Positions 1 through 13,800 of a stretch of DNA of 64,000 nucleotides are shown piece after piece. Origin of the DNA: Nemertoderma westbladi (taxonomy: Eukaryota > Xenacoelomorpha > Nemertodermatida > Nemertodermatidae). The stretch is from NCBI GenBank assembly GCA_032718475.1, contig JAUCBJ010009141.1:1-64000 (forward strand). Direction: 5' to 3'. The position numbers were made by a program, and so were the translations under genes. Each line of letters begins with the position of its first letter. Position 1 is the stretch's first letter. The notes beneath the pieces were generated by a model. The model did no database searches. It saw only the letters and a program-made list of their open reading frames with translations, and was not told the origin of the DNA.

Positions 1-642
1 AATCAGTCTAAAAGGTCAGGCCTAAATGTAACAATACCGTTGTCCAGACAAACAACAGTTTAATAACGAAAGTGAAATACTCCTTATTTTGCCGCAACTA
101 AATCAGATCCTAATTTTACAAATACAGATAATTTCCACCTAAAGTAATGTATAGTACGCTATAGCTAGTAGAACTTTAAGGGCGATATGTTTTAGGGCAT
201 GTGTGTGTGGGTGTGTTACAAATAAAACAATTTCGTGTAATTCCTTTTACTAGGTTTTAGTGATTTTCTGACTAAGTGATACCGTGCGCTAGCTACTAAA
301 ATAAACTAGTCGCGTTTGTAGAACTTTATACTCACGAATGACGTCAAAGCTCTCTCCTTCCTATCCACAACCCAATGGGCAACCACAGTGTTAGTAACTA
401 CACCCGTGATCGGCACTAATACCAGATTCTGGTTGTAAGATAAGAATAGGGGTTAATCGCTACCGTACGTTAGCTGATCTGGTATACTAATTTAATTCTA
501 GAACTTTGTTGCTGCGGTAGTTAGCAGCAATACCTATCAGTACGTGGCAAGGCGCGGTAGGATATTAATAAACCTCCCTAGGCCAAGCAGTGTGCCGGTA
601 GCAGAAATACTCCTTGCCTGATCAAATAGCTAACTCCAGACA

Positions 643-660
643 GGGGGGGGGGGGGGGGGG
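643..660. repeat. 18-G homopolymer run
   Basis: An uninterrupted run of 18 G on the + strand (C on the strand of the putative LTR). A shorter run of seven G follows near 834. Such tracts can form G-quadruplexes and are prone to length errors in assembly. Confidence 0.9.
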
Positions 661-1273
661 TACTAATGTACGTTCTACAAAGCGAACCGGTACCAAACAG
701 TCAGTGCTATGAATCACTAAATTATGGAACATATGCTGTCCGTACCTAATATGTACTCGCGTACTGACGAATGGCAATAGTTCGCACCTGTAGGAAGTAC
801 AGGTTAACCCAGGGATTCGTAGGACTTGACAAAGGGGGGGTGTCTGGATATAATTATTTGATCCTAAATTTGCGGCGTCCAGTGCGGTGTCACGCTTACC
901 CTGATCTATAGGTCTTACGGCGGGCAAGGGCGTCGAACAAAGTCTTACCTTCTCACAAAGCGGGCGCTGCATAGCAAGTGGAGTATTTCGAAGGGGCAAA
1001 GGGGGTGCGCGGTCAATCCAATGTGGGCGCTAGCGTGTTGTGGACATCCCTTCCCTGCGTTGCTTACGGCCTAACGATCTAGGCTGCCATCTCCCTGGTG
1101 TTCGGCTGTCCCGAAGTCGGACCAAAAGAAAACATGTCAGGAAATTGCAGTATATTTACAGTTTTACAAAAGGATTTATCAAATAAAGTTTCAACAAGAA
1201 ACCGAAATAAACTAATAACAATTTAGGAATCGAAGGGGTAGTAATAACGACAGTAAGAGTGATAACCGAAGGC

Positions 1274-1510
1274 AAACCGGCCTTTTATACTAGAAATTGC
1301 ACATGGAAACTAAACAGAATTTTCCACAGCTTCACCATTGAGCAATGAAGAGCTTCGTGCTCTATGATTGGCCCAGCTCATCGTTCAACGCAGTCCGGCC
1401 CTTACACTAAATCTGGGACATGGAATCCTAACAGAATTTTCCACTGCCTCACATTTGAGCAATAAGATAATTTATGCCCTATGATTGGCCTGGCTCATTA
1501 TTCGCTACGC
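1274..1510 (-). repeat. 117-bp tandem duplication in the putative U3
   Basis: Two diverged copies, about 1274-1390 and 1391-1507, share blocks such as CAGAATTTTCCAC and CTATGATTGGCC at an offset of 117 bp. Each copy holds an ATTGG (CCAAT on the other strand). The first copy also holds the TATA box; the equivalent place in the second copy is degenerate. Duplicated enhancer blocks upstream of an LTR promoter are common in retroelements. Confidence 0.7.
1281..1289 (-). promoter_or_regulatory. TATA box of the putative LTR
   Basis: Minus strand reads TAGTATAAAAGG. The complete LTR at 14849-16770 has TAGTATATAAAGG at a comparable distance (about 415-495 bp) from its own upstream edge, which supports a shared promoter layout. 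Confidence 0.5.
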
Positions 1511-1565
1511 TGTATTGGCCTACCAATTAGCACCACACGAAAATAAATGGCCCCAAAATACAAAT

Positions 1566-1640
1566 TTCCCGACTGGGATTCGAACTCGTAACCTACGTAA
1601 TGTAACCAACGCCTTAACCATCTGACCACTACGCCACGAG
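1566..1640 (-). pseudogene. tRNA-like sequence (A-box/B-box relic) in the putative LTR
   Basis: The minus strand carries an A-box-like block (GTCAGATGGTTAAGGC) and a B box (GAGTTCGAATCC, + strand 1576-1587) at tRNA spacing. I cannot draw a proper acceptor or anticodon stem, so this looks like a tRNA relic or an internal pol III promoter module rather than a working tRNA gene. The module in the LTRs at 16569-16646 and 33291-33368 shares GCGTTGG and the block around GAGTTCGAATCC with it. Confidence 0.55.
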
Positions 1641-3005
1641 AGTACCTAAGGGTTTTATGTGTACAAATATGAATAGGCATATTACATTACTGTAACTTAA
1701 TCAAAATACGTCGGATTTTCAAAAGTTTTTACGTTAAAGTTAAACTACAAATGCTACCTTATAGTGAAATAATTCATCAGTGTTCTACAATATTTTTTAT
1801 AATTTCATCGTATTGCCAAAGTGACTGGAGCTGAAGTTAACTCATAATACAATAATTCACCTCAAATATCTCAGCTATTTCATGAACATAATGAAGTATT
1901 AAAGCCATGTCAAAATCCTTGGTATTTTTCTGCAATAATTTATCAAAATATCCTCTGATTCTTTACTATAACCATATCGATTTTAATATTTATAACTTCT
2001 AACCCACTCCCCGAGATAGAGAATCTTAAATGAAAGTCAAAAGAACAGGTAACACTTACATTTATTGCAGTAATCAGCTGTTATTTGCTACGTCTTTCCG
2101 CTGGAGATGGATGAATTTTGATTGTGTCAGAACACCCCCTATCTGTGGCTGTCTGAGTGGAGAGATAAGAATCCTGTGTCCGTATTAATATTATTTATTA
2201 TAGTTTCATCGTATTGCTAAAGTGGCTGGAGCTAAAGTTATTATGTAATGCAATAATTCACCTCAAATATCTCAGCTATTTCATGAACATAATGAAGTAT
2301 TAAAGCCATGTCAAAATCATTGGTGTTTTTCTGCAATAATTTATCAAAATATCCTCTGATTTTTTTCAAAAACCATATCGATTTTCATATTTATAACTTC
2401 TATCCCACTCCACGAGATAGAGAATCTTAAATGAACGTCAAAAGAACAGGTAACACTTACATTTATAGAAGTAATCAGCTGTTATTTGCTACGTCTTTCC
2501 GCTGGAGATGGATGAATTTTGATTGTGTCAGAACACCCCCTATCTGTGGCTTTCTGAGTGGAGAGATAAGTAGCCTATCTCCCTATTAATATTGTTGTGT
2601 TCTACAATATTTTTTATAATTTCATCGTATTGCCAAAGTGACTGGAGCTGAAGTTAACTCATAATACAATAATTCACCTCAAATATCTCAGCTATTTCAT
2701 GAACATAATGAAGTATTAAAGCCATGTCAAAATCCTTGGTATTTTTCTGCAATAATTTATCAAAATATCCTCTGATTCTTTACTATAACCATATCGATTT
2801 TAATATTTATAACTTCTAACCCACTCCACGAGATAGAGAATCTTAAATGAAAGTCAAAAGAACAGGTAACACTTACATTTATAGCAGTAATCAGCTGTTA
2901 TATGCTACGTCTTTCCGCTGGAGATGGATGAATTTTGATTGTGTCAGAACACCCCCTATCTGTGGCTGTCTGAGTGGAGAGATAAGAATCCTGTTTCCGT
3001 ATTAA

Positions 3006-6000
3006 TATTATTTATTATAGTTTCATCGTATTGCTAAAGTGGCTGGAGCTAAAGTTATTATGTAATGCAATAATTCACCTCAAATATCTCAGCTATTTCA
3101 TGAACATAATGAAGTATTAAATCCATGTCAAAATCCTTGGTATTTTTCTGCAATAATTTATCAAAATATCCTCTGATTTTTTTCAAAAACCATATCAATT
3201 TTCATATTTATAACTTCTATCCCACTCCACGAGATAGAGAATCTTAAATGAACGTCAAAAGAACAGGTAACACTTATATTTATAGAAGTAATCAGCTGTT
3301 ATTTGCTACGTCTTTCCGCTGGAGATGGATGAATTTTGATTGCGTTGGAACACCCCCTATCTGTGGCTTTCTGAGTGGAGAGATAAGTATCCTATCTCCC
3401 TATTAATATTGTTGTGTTCTAGAATATTTTTTATAGTTTCATCGTATTGCCAAAGTGACTAGAGCTGAAGTTAACTCATAATACAATAATTCACCTCAAA
3501 TATCTCAGCTATTTCATGAACATAATGAAGTATTAAAGCCATGTCAAAATCATTGGTGTTTTTCTGCAATAATTTATCAAAATATCCTCTGATTTTCTAC
3601 AAAAACCATATCGATTTTCATATTTATAACTTCTATCCCACTCCACGAGATAGATAATCTTAAATGAACGTCAAAAGAACAGGTAACACTTACATTTATA
3701 GCAGTAATCAGCTGTTATTTGCTACGTCTTTCCGCTGGAGATGAATGAATTTAGATTGTGTCAGAACACCCCCTATCTGTGGTTGTATGAGTGGAGAGAT
3801 AAGTATCCTGTTTCCGTATTAATATTGTTGTGTTCTAGAATATTTATTATAGTTTCATCGTATTGCTAAAGTGGCTGGAGCTAAAGTTATTATGTAATGC
3901 AATAATTCACCTCAAATATCTCAGCTATTTCATGAACATAATGAAGTATTAAAGCCATGTCAAAATCATTGGTGTTTTTCTGCAATAATTTATCAAAATA
4001 TCCTCTGATTTTTTTCAAAAACCATATCGATTTTCATATTTATAACTTCTATCCCACTCCACGAGATAGATAATCTTAAATGAACGTCAAAAGAACAGGT
4101 AACACTTACATTTATAGAAGTAATCAGCTATTATTTGCTACGTCTTTCCGCTGGAGATGGATGAATTTTGATTGTGTCAGAACACCCCCTATCTGTGGTT
4201 GTATGAGTGGAAAGATAAGTAGCCTATCTCCCTATTAATATTGTTGTGTTCTAGAATATTTATTATAGTTTCATCGTATTGCTAAAGTGGCTGGAGCTAA
4301 AGTTATTATGTAATGCAATAATTCACCTCAAATATCTCAGCTATTTCATGAACATAATGAAGTATTAAAGCCATGTCAAAATCATTGGTGTTTTTCTGCA
4401 ATAATTTATCAAAATATCCTCTGATTTTTTTCAAAAACCATATCGATTTTCATATTTATAACTTCTATCCCACTCCACGAGATAGAGAATCTTAAATGAA
4501 CGTCAAAAGAACAGGTAACACTTACATTTATAGAAGTAATCAGCTGTTATTTGCTACGTCTTTCCGCTGGAGATGGATGAATTTTGATTGTGTCAGAACA
4601 CCCCCTATCTGTGGCTTTCTGAGTGGAGAGATAAGTAGCCTATCTCCCTATTAATATTGTTGTGTTCTACAATATTTTTTATAATTTCATCGTATTGCCA
4701 AAGTGACTGGAGCTGAAGTTAACTCATAATACAATAATTCACCTCAAATTTCTCAGCAAGTTCATGAACATAATGAAGTATTAAAGCCATGTCAAAATCC
4801 TTGGTGTTTTTCTGCAATAATTTATCAAAATATCCTCTGATTTTCTACAAAAACCATATCGATTTTCATATTTATAACTTCTATCCCACTCCACGAGATA
4901 GAGAATCTTAAATGAACGTCAAAAGAACAGGTAACACTTACATTTATAGCAGTAATCAGCTGTTATTTGCTACGTCTTTCCGCTGGAGATGAATGAATTT
5001 AGATTGTGTCAGAACACCCCCTATCTGTGGTTGTATGAGTGGAGAGATAAGTATCCTGTTTCCGTATTAATATTGTTGTGTTCTAGAATATTTATTATAG
5101 TTTCATCGTATTGCTAAAGTGGCTGGAGCTAAAGTTATTATGTAATGCAATAATTCACCTCAAATATCTCAGCTATTTCATGAACATAATGAAGTATTAA
5201 AGCCATGTCAAAATCATTGGTGTTTTTCTGCAATAATTTATCAAAATATCCTCTGATTTTTTACAAAAACCATATCGATTTTCATATTTATAACTTCTAT
5301 TCCACTCCACGAGATAGAGAATCTTAAATGAACGTCAAAAGAACAGGTAACACTTACATTTATAGAAGTAATCAGCTGTTATTTGCTACGTCTTTCCGCT
5401 GGAGATGGATGAATTTTGATTGTGTCAGAACACCCCCTATCTGTGGCTTTCTGAGTGGAGAGATAAGTAGCCTATCTCCCTATTAATATTGTTGTGTTCT
5501 ACAATATTTTTTATAATTTCATCGTATTGCCAAAGTGACTGGAGCTGAAGTTAACTCATAATACAATAATTCACCTCAAATATCTCAGCTATTTCATGAA
5601 CATAATGAAGTATTAAAGCCATGTCAAAATCCTTGGTGTTTTTCTGCAATAATTTATCAAAATATCCTCTGATTTTTCTATCAACAACCATATCGATTTT
5701 CATATTTATAACTTCTATCCCACTCCACGAGATAGAGAATCTTAAATGAACGTCAAAAGAACAGGTAACACTTACATTTATAGAAGTAATCAGCTGTTAT
5801 TTGCTACGTCTTTCCGCTGGAGATGGATGAATTTTGATTGTGTCAGAACACCCCCTATCTGTGGCTGTATGAGGGGAGAGATAAGTAGCCTATCTCCCTA
5901 TTAATATTGTTGTGTTCTAGAATATTTATTATTGTTTCATCGTATTGCTAAAGTGGCTGGAGCTAAAGTTATTATAATCAATAATTCACCTCAAATATCT

Positions 6001-8960
6001 CAGCTATTTCATGAACATAATGAAGTATTAAAGCCATGTCAAAATCATTGGTGTTTTTCTGCAATAATTTATCAAAATATCCTCTGATTTTTTTCAAAAA
6101 CCATATCGATTTTCATATTTATAACTTCTATCCCACTCCACGAGATAGAGAATCTTAAATGAACGTCAAAAGAACAGGTAACACTTACATTTATAGCAGT
6201 AATCAGCTGTTATATGCTACGTCTTTCCGCTGGAGATGGATGAATTTTGATTGTGTCAGAACACCCCCTATCTGTGGCTGTCTGAGTGGAGAGATAAGAA
6301 TCCTGTCTCCGTATTAATATTGGGCAGAATATTATTATAGTTTCATCGTATTGCTAAAGTGGCTGGAGCTAAAGTTATTATGTAATGCAATAATTCACCT
6401 CAAATATCTCAGCTATTTCATGAACATAATGAAGTATTAAATCCATGTCAAAATCCTTGGTATTTTTCTGCAATAATTTATCAAAATATCCTCTGATTTT
6501 TTTCAAAAACCATATCAATTTTCATATTTATAACTTCTATCCCACTCCACGAGATAGAGAATCTTAAATGAACGTCAAAAGAACAGGTAACACTTATATT
6601 TATAGAAGTAATCAGCTGTTATTTGCTACGTCTTTCCGCTGGAGATGGATGAATTTTGATTGCGTTGGAACACCCCCTATCTGTGGCTTTCTGAGTGGAG
6701 AGATAAGTATCCTATCTCCCTATTAATATTGTTGTGTTCTAGAATATTTTTTATAGTTTCATCGTATTGCCAAAGTGACTAGAGCTGAAGTTAACTCATA
6801 ATACAATAATTCACCTCAAATATCTCAGCAATTTCATGAACATAATGAAGTATTAAAGCCATGTCAAAATCATTGGTGTTTTTCTGCAATAATTTATCAA
6901 AATATCCTCTGATTTTCTACAAAAACCATATCGATTTTCATATTTATAACTTCTATCCCACTCCACGAGATAGATAATCTTAAATGAACGTCAAAAGAAC
7001 AGGTAACACTTACATTTATAGCAGTAATCAGCTGTTATTTGCTACGTCTTTCCGCTGGAGATGAATGAATTTAGATTGTGTCAGAACACCCCCTATCTGT
7101 GGTTGTATGAGTGGAGAGATAAGTATCCTGTTTCCGTATTAATATTGTTGTGTTCTAGAATATTTATTATAGTTTCATCGTATTGCTAAAGTGGCTGGAG
7201 CTAAAGTTATTATGTAATGCAATAATTCACCTCAAATATCTCAGCTATTTCATGAACATAATGAAGTATTAAAGCCATGTCAAAATCATTGGTGTTTTTC
7301 TGCAATAATTTATCAAAATATCCTCTGATTTTTTACAAAAACCATATCGATTTTCATATTTATAACTTCTATTCCACTCCACGAGATAGATAATCTTAAA
7401 TGAACATCAAAAGAACAGGTAACACTTACATTTATAGAAGTAATCAGCTATTATTTGCTACGTCTTTCCGCTGGAGATGGATGAATTTTGATTGTGTCAG
7501 AACACCCCCTATCTGTGGTTGTATGAGTGGAAAGATAAGTAGCCTATCTCCCTATTAATATTGTTGTGTTCTAGAATATTTATTATAGTTTCATCGTATT
7601 GCTAAAGTGGCTGGAGCTAAAGTTATTATGTAATGCAATAATTCACCTCAAATATCTCAGCTATTTCATGAACATAATGAAGTATTAAAGCCATGTCAAA
7701 ATCATTGGTGTTTTTCTGCAATAATTTATCAGAATATCCTCTGATTTTTTTCAAAAACCATATCGATTTTCATATTTATAACTTCTATCCCACTCCACGA
7801 GATAGAGAATCTTAAATGAACGTCAAAAGAACAGGTAACACTTACATTTATAGAAGTAATCAGCTGTTATTTGCTACGTCTTTCCGCTGGAGATGGATGA
7901 ATTTTGATTGTGTCAGAACACCCCCTATCTGTGGCTTTCTGAGTGGAGAGATAAGTAGCCTATCTCCCTATTAATATTGTTGTGTTCTACAATATTTTTT
8001 ATAATTTCATCGTATTGCCAAAGTGACTGGAGCTGAAGTTAACTCATAATACAATAATTCACCTCAAATTTCTCAGCAAGTTCATGAACATAATGAAGTA
8101 TTAAAGCCATGTCAAAATCCTTGGTGTTTTTCTGCAATAATTTATCAAAATATCCTCTGATTTTCTACAAACACCATATCGATTTTCATATTTATAACTT
8201 CTATCCCACTCCACGAGATAGATAATCTTAAATGAACGTCAAAAGAACAGGTAACACTTACATTTATAGCAGTAATCAGCTGTTATTTGCTACGTCTTTC
8301 CGCTGGAGATGAATGAATTTAGATTGTGTCAGAACACCCCCTATCTGTGGTTGTATGAGTGGAGAGATAAGTATCCTGTTTCCGTATTAATATTGTTGTG
8401 TTCTAGAATATTTATTATAGTTTCATCGTATTGCTAAAGTGGCTGGAGCTAAAGTTATTATGTAATGCAATAATTCACCTCAAATATCTCAGCTATTTCA
8501 TGAACATAATGAAGTATTAAAGCCATGTCAAAATCATTGGTGTTTTTCTGCAATAATTTATCAAAATATCCTCTGATTTTTTACAAAAACCATATCGATT
8601 TTCATATTTATAACTTCTATTCTACTCCACGAGATAGAGAATCTTAAATGAACGTCAAAAGAACAGGTAACACTTACATTTATAGAAGTAATCAGCTGTT
8701 ATTTGCTACGTCTTTCCGCTGGAGATGGATGAATTTTGATTGTGTCAGAACACACCCTATCTGTGGCTTTCTGAGTGGAGAGATGAGTAGCCTATCTCCC
8801 TATTAATATTGTTGTGTTCTACAATATTTTTTATAATTTCATCGTATTGCCAAAGTGACTGGAGCTGAAGTTAACTCATAATACAATAATTCACCTCAAA
8901 TATCTCAGCTATTTCATGAACATAATGAAGTATTAAAGCCATGTCAAAATCCTTGGTATT
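3006..8960. repeat. Higher-order repeat pair, 3,320-bp offset
   Basis: About 3006-5640 is repeated at 6326-8960 with an exact offset of 3,320 bp (eight monomers). Shared private variants prove it: CACTTATATT at 3271 and 6591, TGCGTTGGAA plus the stretches after it, and matching landmark positions 4973/8293 and 5389/8709. The copies diverge after about 5640/8960. Confidence 0.85.
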
Positions 8961-11900
8961 TTTCTGCAATAATTTATCAAAATATCCACTGATTCTTTAC
9001 TATAACCATATCGATTTTCATATTTATAACTTCTATCCCACTCCACGAGATAGAGAATCTTAAATGAAAGTCAAAAGAACAGGTAACACTTACATTTAAA
9101 GAAGTAATCAGCTGTTATTTGCTACGTCTTTCCGCTGGAGATGGATGAATTTTGATTGCGTTGGAACACCCCCTATCTGTGGCTGTATGAGGGGAGAGAT
9201 AAGTAGCCTATCTCCCTATTAATATTGTTGTGTTCTAGAATATTTATTATTGTTTCATCGTATTGCTAAAGTGGCTGGAGCTAAAGTTATTATTTAATGC
9301 AAATATGTCAGCTATTTCATGAAAATAATGAAGTATTAAAGCCATGTCAAAATCATTGGTGTTTTTCTGCAATAATTTATCAAAATATCCTCTGATTTTT
9401 TTCAAAAACCATATCGATTTTCATATTTATAACTTCTATCCCACTCCACGAGATAGAGAATCTTAAATGAACGTCAAAACAACAGGTAACACTTACATTT
9501 ATAGAAGTAATCAGCTGTTATTTGCTACGTCTTTCAGCTGGAGATGGATGAATTTTGATTGTGTCAAAAAAAACCCTATCTGTGGCTTTCTGAGTGGAGA
9601 GATAAGTAGCCTATCTCCCAGTTAATATTGTTGTGTTCTAGAATATTTATTATAGTTTTATCGTATTGCCAAAGTGACTGGAGCTGAAGTTAACTCATAA
9701 TACAATAATTCACCTCAATTTTGATTGTGTCAGAACACCCCCTATCTGTGGATGTCTGAGTGGAGAGATAAGTAGCCTATCTCCCTATTAATATTGTTGT
9801 GTTCTAGAATATTTATTATAGTTTCATCGCATTGTTAAAGTGGCTGGAGCTAAAGTTATTATGTAATGCAATAATTGACCTCAAATATCTCAGCTATTTC
9901 ATGAACATAATGAAGTATTAAATCCATGTCAAAATCCTTGTTTTTTTTCTGCAATAATTTATCAAAATATCCTCTGATTCTTTACTATAACCATATCGAT
10001 TTTAATATTTATAACTTCTAACCCACTCCACGAGATAGATAATCTTAAATGAAAATCAAAAGAACAGGTAACACTTATATTTATAGAAGTAATCAGCTGT
10101 TATTTGCTACGTCTTTCCGCTGGAGATGGATTAATTTTGATTGCGTTGGAACACCCCCTATCTGTGGCTTTCTGGGTGGAGATATAAGTATCCTATCTCC
10201 CTATTAATATTGCTGTGTTCTAGAATATTTATTATTGTTTCATCGTATTGCTAAAGTGGCTGGAGCTAAAATTATTATGTAATGCAATAATTCACCTCAA
10301 ATATCTCAGCTATTTCATGAACATAATGAAGTATTAAAGCCATGTCAAAATACTTGGTGTTTTTCTGTAATAATTTATCAAAATATCCTCTGATTTTTTT
10401 TAAAAACCATATCGATTTTCTAATTTATATCTTCTAACCCACTCCACAAGAAAGAGAATCTTAAATGAAAGTCAAAAGAACAGGTAACACTTACATTTAA
10501 AGAAGTAATCAGCTGTTATTTGCTACGTCTTTCCGCTGGAGATGGATGAATTTTGATTGCGTTGGAACACCCCCTATCTGTGGCTGTATGAGTGGAGAGA
10601 TAAGTAGCCTATCTCCCTATTAATATTGTTGTGTTCTAGAATATTTATTATTGTTTCATCGTATTGCTAAAGTGACTAGAGCTGAAGTTAACTCATAATA
10701 CAATAATTCACCTCAAATATCTCAGCTATTTCATGAACATAATGAAGTATTAAAGCCATGTCAAAATCCTTGGTGTTTTTCTGCAATAATTTATCAAAAT
10801 ATCCTCTGTTTTTTTACAAAACCATATCGATTTTCATATTTATAACTTCTAACCCACTCCAAGAGATAGAGAATCTTAAATGAAAGTCACAAGAACAGTA
10901 ACACTTACATTTATAGCAGTAATCAGCTGTTATTTGCTACGTCTTTCCACTGGAGATGGATGAATTTTGATTGTGTCAGAACACCGCCTATCTGTGGCTG
11001 TCTAAGTGGAGAGATAAGTATCCTATTTCCGTGTTAATATTGTTGTGTTCTAGAATATTTATTATAGTTTCATCGTATTGCTAAAGTGGCTGGAGCTAAA
11101 GTTATTATGTAATGCAATAATTCACCTCAAATATCACAGCTATTTCATGAACATAATGAAGTATTAAAGCCATGTCAAAATACTTGGTGTTTTTCTGTAA
11201 TAATTTATCAAATTATCCTCTGATTTTTTTTAAAAACCATATCGATTTTCTAATTTATATCTTCTAACCCACTACACGAGATAGAGAATCTTAAATGAAA
11301 GTCAAAAGAACAGGTAACACTTACATTTATAGAAGTAATCAGCTGTTATTTGCTACGTCTTTCCGCTGAAGATGAATGAATTTTGATTGGGTCAGAACAC
11401 CCCCTATCTGTGGTTGTATGCGTGGAGAGATAAGTAGCCTATCTCCCTATTAATATTGCTGTGTTCTAGAATATTTATTATTGTTTCATCGTATTGCTAA
11501 AGTGGCTGGAGCTAAAGTTATTATTTAATGCAAATATCTCAGCTATTTCATGAAAATAATGAAGTATTAAAGCCAAGTCAAAATCATTGGTGTTTTTCTG
11601 CAATAATTTATCAAAATATCCTCTGATTTTTTTCAAAAACCATATCGATTTTCATATTTATAACTTCTATCCCACTCCACGAGATAAAGAATCTTAAATG
11701 AACGTCAAAAGAACAGGTAACACTTACATTTATAGAAGTAATCAGCTGTTATTTGCTACGTCTTTCCGCTGGAGATGGATGAATTTTGATTGTGTCAGAA
11801 CACACCCTATCTGTGGCTTTCTGAGTGGAGAGATGAGTAGCCTATCTCCCTATTATTAATATTGTTGTGTTCTACAATATTTTTTATAATTTCATCGTAT

Positions 11901-13800
11901 TGCCAAAGTGACTGGAGCTGAAGTTAACTCATAATACAATAATTCACCTCAAATATCTCAGCTATTTCATGAACATAATGAAGTATTAAAGCCATGTCAA
12001 AATCCTTGGTATTTTTCTGCAATAATTTATCAAAATATCCACTGATTCTTTACTATAACCATATCGATTTTCATATTTATAACTTCTATCCCACTCCACG
12101 AGATAGAGAATCTTAAATGAAAGTCAAAAGAACAGGTAACACTTACATTTAAAGAAGTAATCAGCTGTTATTTGATACGTCTTTCCGCTGGAGATGGATG
12201 AATTTTGATTGCGTTGGAACACCCCCTATCTGTGGCTGTATGAGGGGAGAGATAAGTAGCCTATCTCCCTATTAATATTGTTGTGTTCTAGAATATTTAT
12301 TATTGTTTCATCGTATTGCTAAAGTGGCTGGAGCTAAAGTTATTATTTAATGCAAATATGTCAGCTATTTCATGAAAATAATGAAGTATTAAAGCCATGT
12401 CAAAATCATTGGTGTTTTTCTGCAATAATTTATCAAAATATCCTCTGATTTTTTTCAAAAACCATATCGATTTTCATATTTATAACTTCTATCCCACTCC
12501 ACGAGATAGAGAATCTTAAATGAACGTCAAAACAACAGGTAACACTTACATTTATAGAAGTAATCAGCTGTTATTTGCTACGTCTTTCAGCTGGAGATGG
12601 ATGAATTTTGATTGTGTCAAAAAAAACCCTATCTGTGGCTTTCTGAGTGGAGAGATAAGTAGCCTATCTCCCAGTTAATATTGTTGTGTTCTAGAATATT
12701 TATTATAGTTTTATCGTATTGCCAAAGTGACTGGAGCTGAAGTTAACTCATAATACAATAATTCACCTCAATTTTGATTGTGTCAGAACACCCCCTATCT
12801 GTGGATGTCTGAGTGGAGAGATAAGTAGCCTATCTCCCTATTAATATTGTTGTGTTCTAGAATATTTATTATAGTTTCATCGCATTGTTAAAGTGGCTGG
12901 AGCTAAAGTTATTATGTAATGCAATAATTGACCTCAAATATCTCAGCTATTTCATGAACATAATGAAGTATTAAATCCATGTCAAAATCCTTGTTTTTTT
13001 TCTGCAATAATTTATCAAAATATCCTCTGATTCTTTACTATAACCATATCGATTTTAATATTTATAACTTCTAACCCACTCCACGAGATAGATAATCTTA
13101 AATGAAAATCAAAAGAACAGGTAACACTTATATTTATAGAAGTAATCAGCTGTTATTTGCTACGTCTTTCCGCTGGAGATGGATTAATTTTGATTGCGTT
13201 GGAACACCCCCTATCTGTGGCTTTCTGGGTGGAGATATAAGTATCCTATCTCCCTATTAATATTGCTGTGTTCTAGAATATTTATTATTGTTTCATCGTA
13301 TTGCTAAAGTGGCTGGAGCTAAAATTATTATGTAATGCAATAATTCACCTCAAATATCTCAGCTATTTCATGAACATAATGAAGTATTAAAGCCATGTCA
13401 AAATACTTGGTGTTTTTCTGTAATAATTTATCAAAATATCCTCTGATTTTTTTTAAAAACCATATCGATTTTCTAATTTATATCTTCTAACCCACTCCAC
13501 AAGAAAGAGAATCTTAAATGAAAGTCAAAAGAACAGGTAACACTTACATTTAAAGAAGTAATCAGCTGTTATTTGCTACGTCTTTCCGCTGGAGATGGAT
13601 GAATTTTGATTGCGTTGGAACACCCCCTATCTGTGGCTGTATGAGTGGAGAGATAAGTAGCCTATCTCCCTATTAATATTGTTGTGTTCTAGAATATTTA
13701 TTATTGTTTCATCGTATTGCTAAAGTGACTAGAGCTGAAGTTAACTCATAATACAATAATTCACCTCAAATATCTCAGCTATTTCATGAACATAATGAAG
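8660..13800. repeat. Higher-order repeat pair, about 3,053-bp offset
   Basis: About 8660-10755 recurs at 11710-13808. Private markers include CACACCCTAT (8751 and 11801), GTGTCAAAAAAAACCC (9561 and 12614), the truncated monomer following it, and GGGTGGAGATATAAG (about 10176 and 13229). The offset grows from 3,050 to 3,053 because of a 3-bp insertion near 11855. Confidence 0.85.

Larger units (their letters stand above)
1..1780 (-). mobile_element. Partial LTR of a second LTR retroelement (truncated by window start)
   Basis: No coding region is supported here. The stretch has the architecture of the LTR at 14849-16770 read on the minus strand: a tRNA-like module near the right end, CCAAT-type boxes, a TATA box, then a long GC-richer tract. 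The right edge is where the satellite starts, near 1780; read on the minus strand the element begins TGATGAATT, that is, with the TG common for LTRs. Its nucleotide sequence is not obviously homologous to the other LTR, so this is a related or convergent family. Only one copy is present, so an LTR call rests on architecture alone; a solo LTR or the end of a full element to the left are both possible. Confidence 0.5.

Noticed and set aside
622-999. Minus-strand frame of 125 codons at the left edge
   Set aside because: It runs through a G homopolymer (giving a proline run) inside a putative LTR and has no domain. Not a gene.
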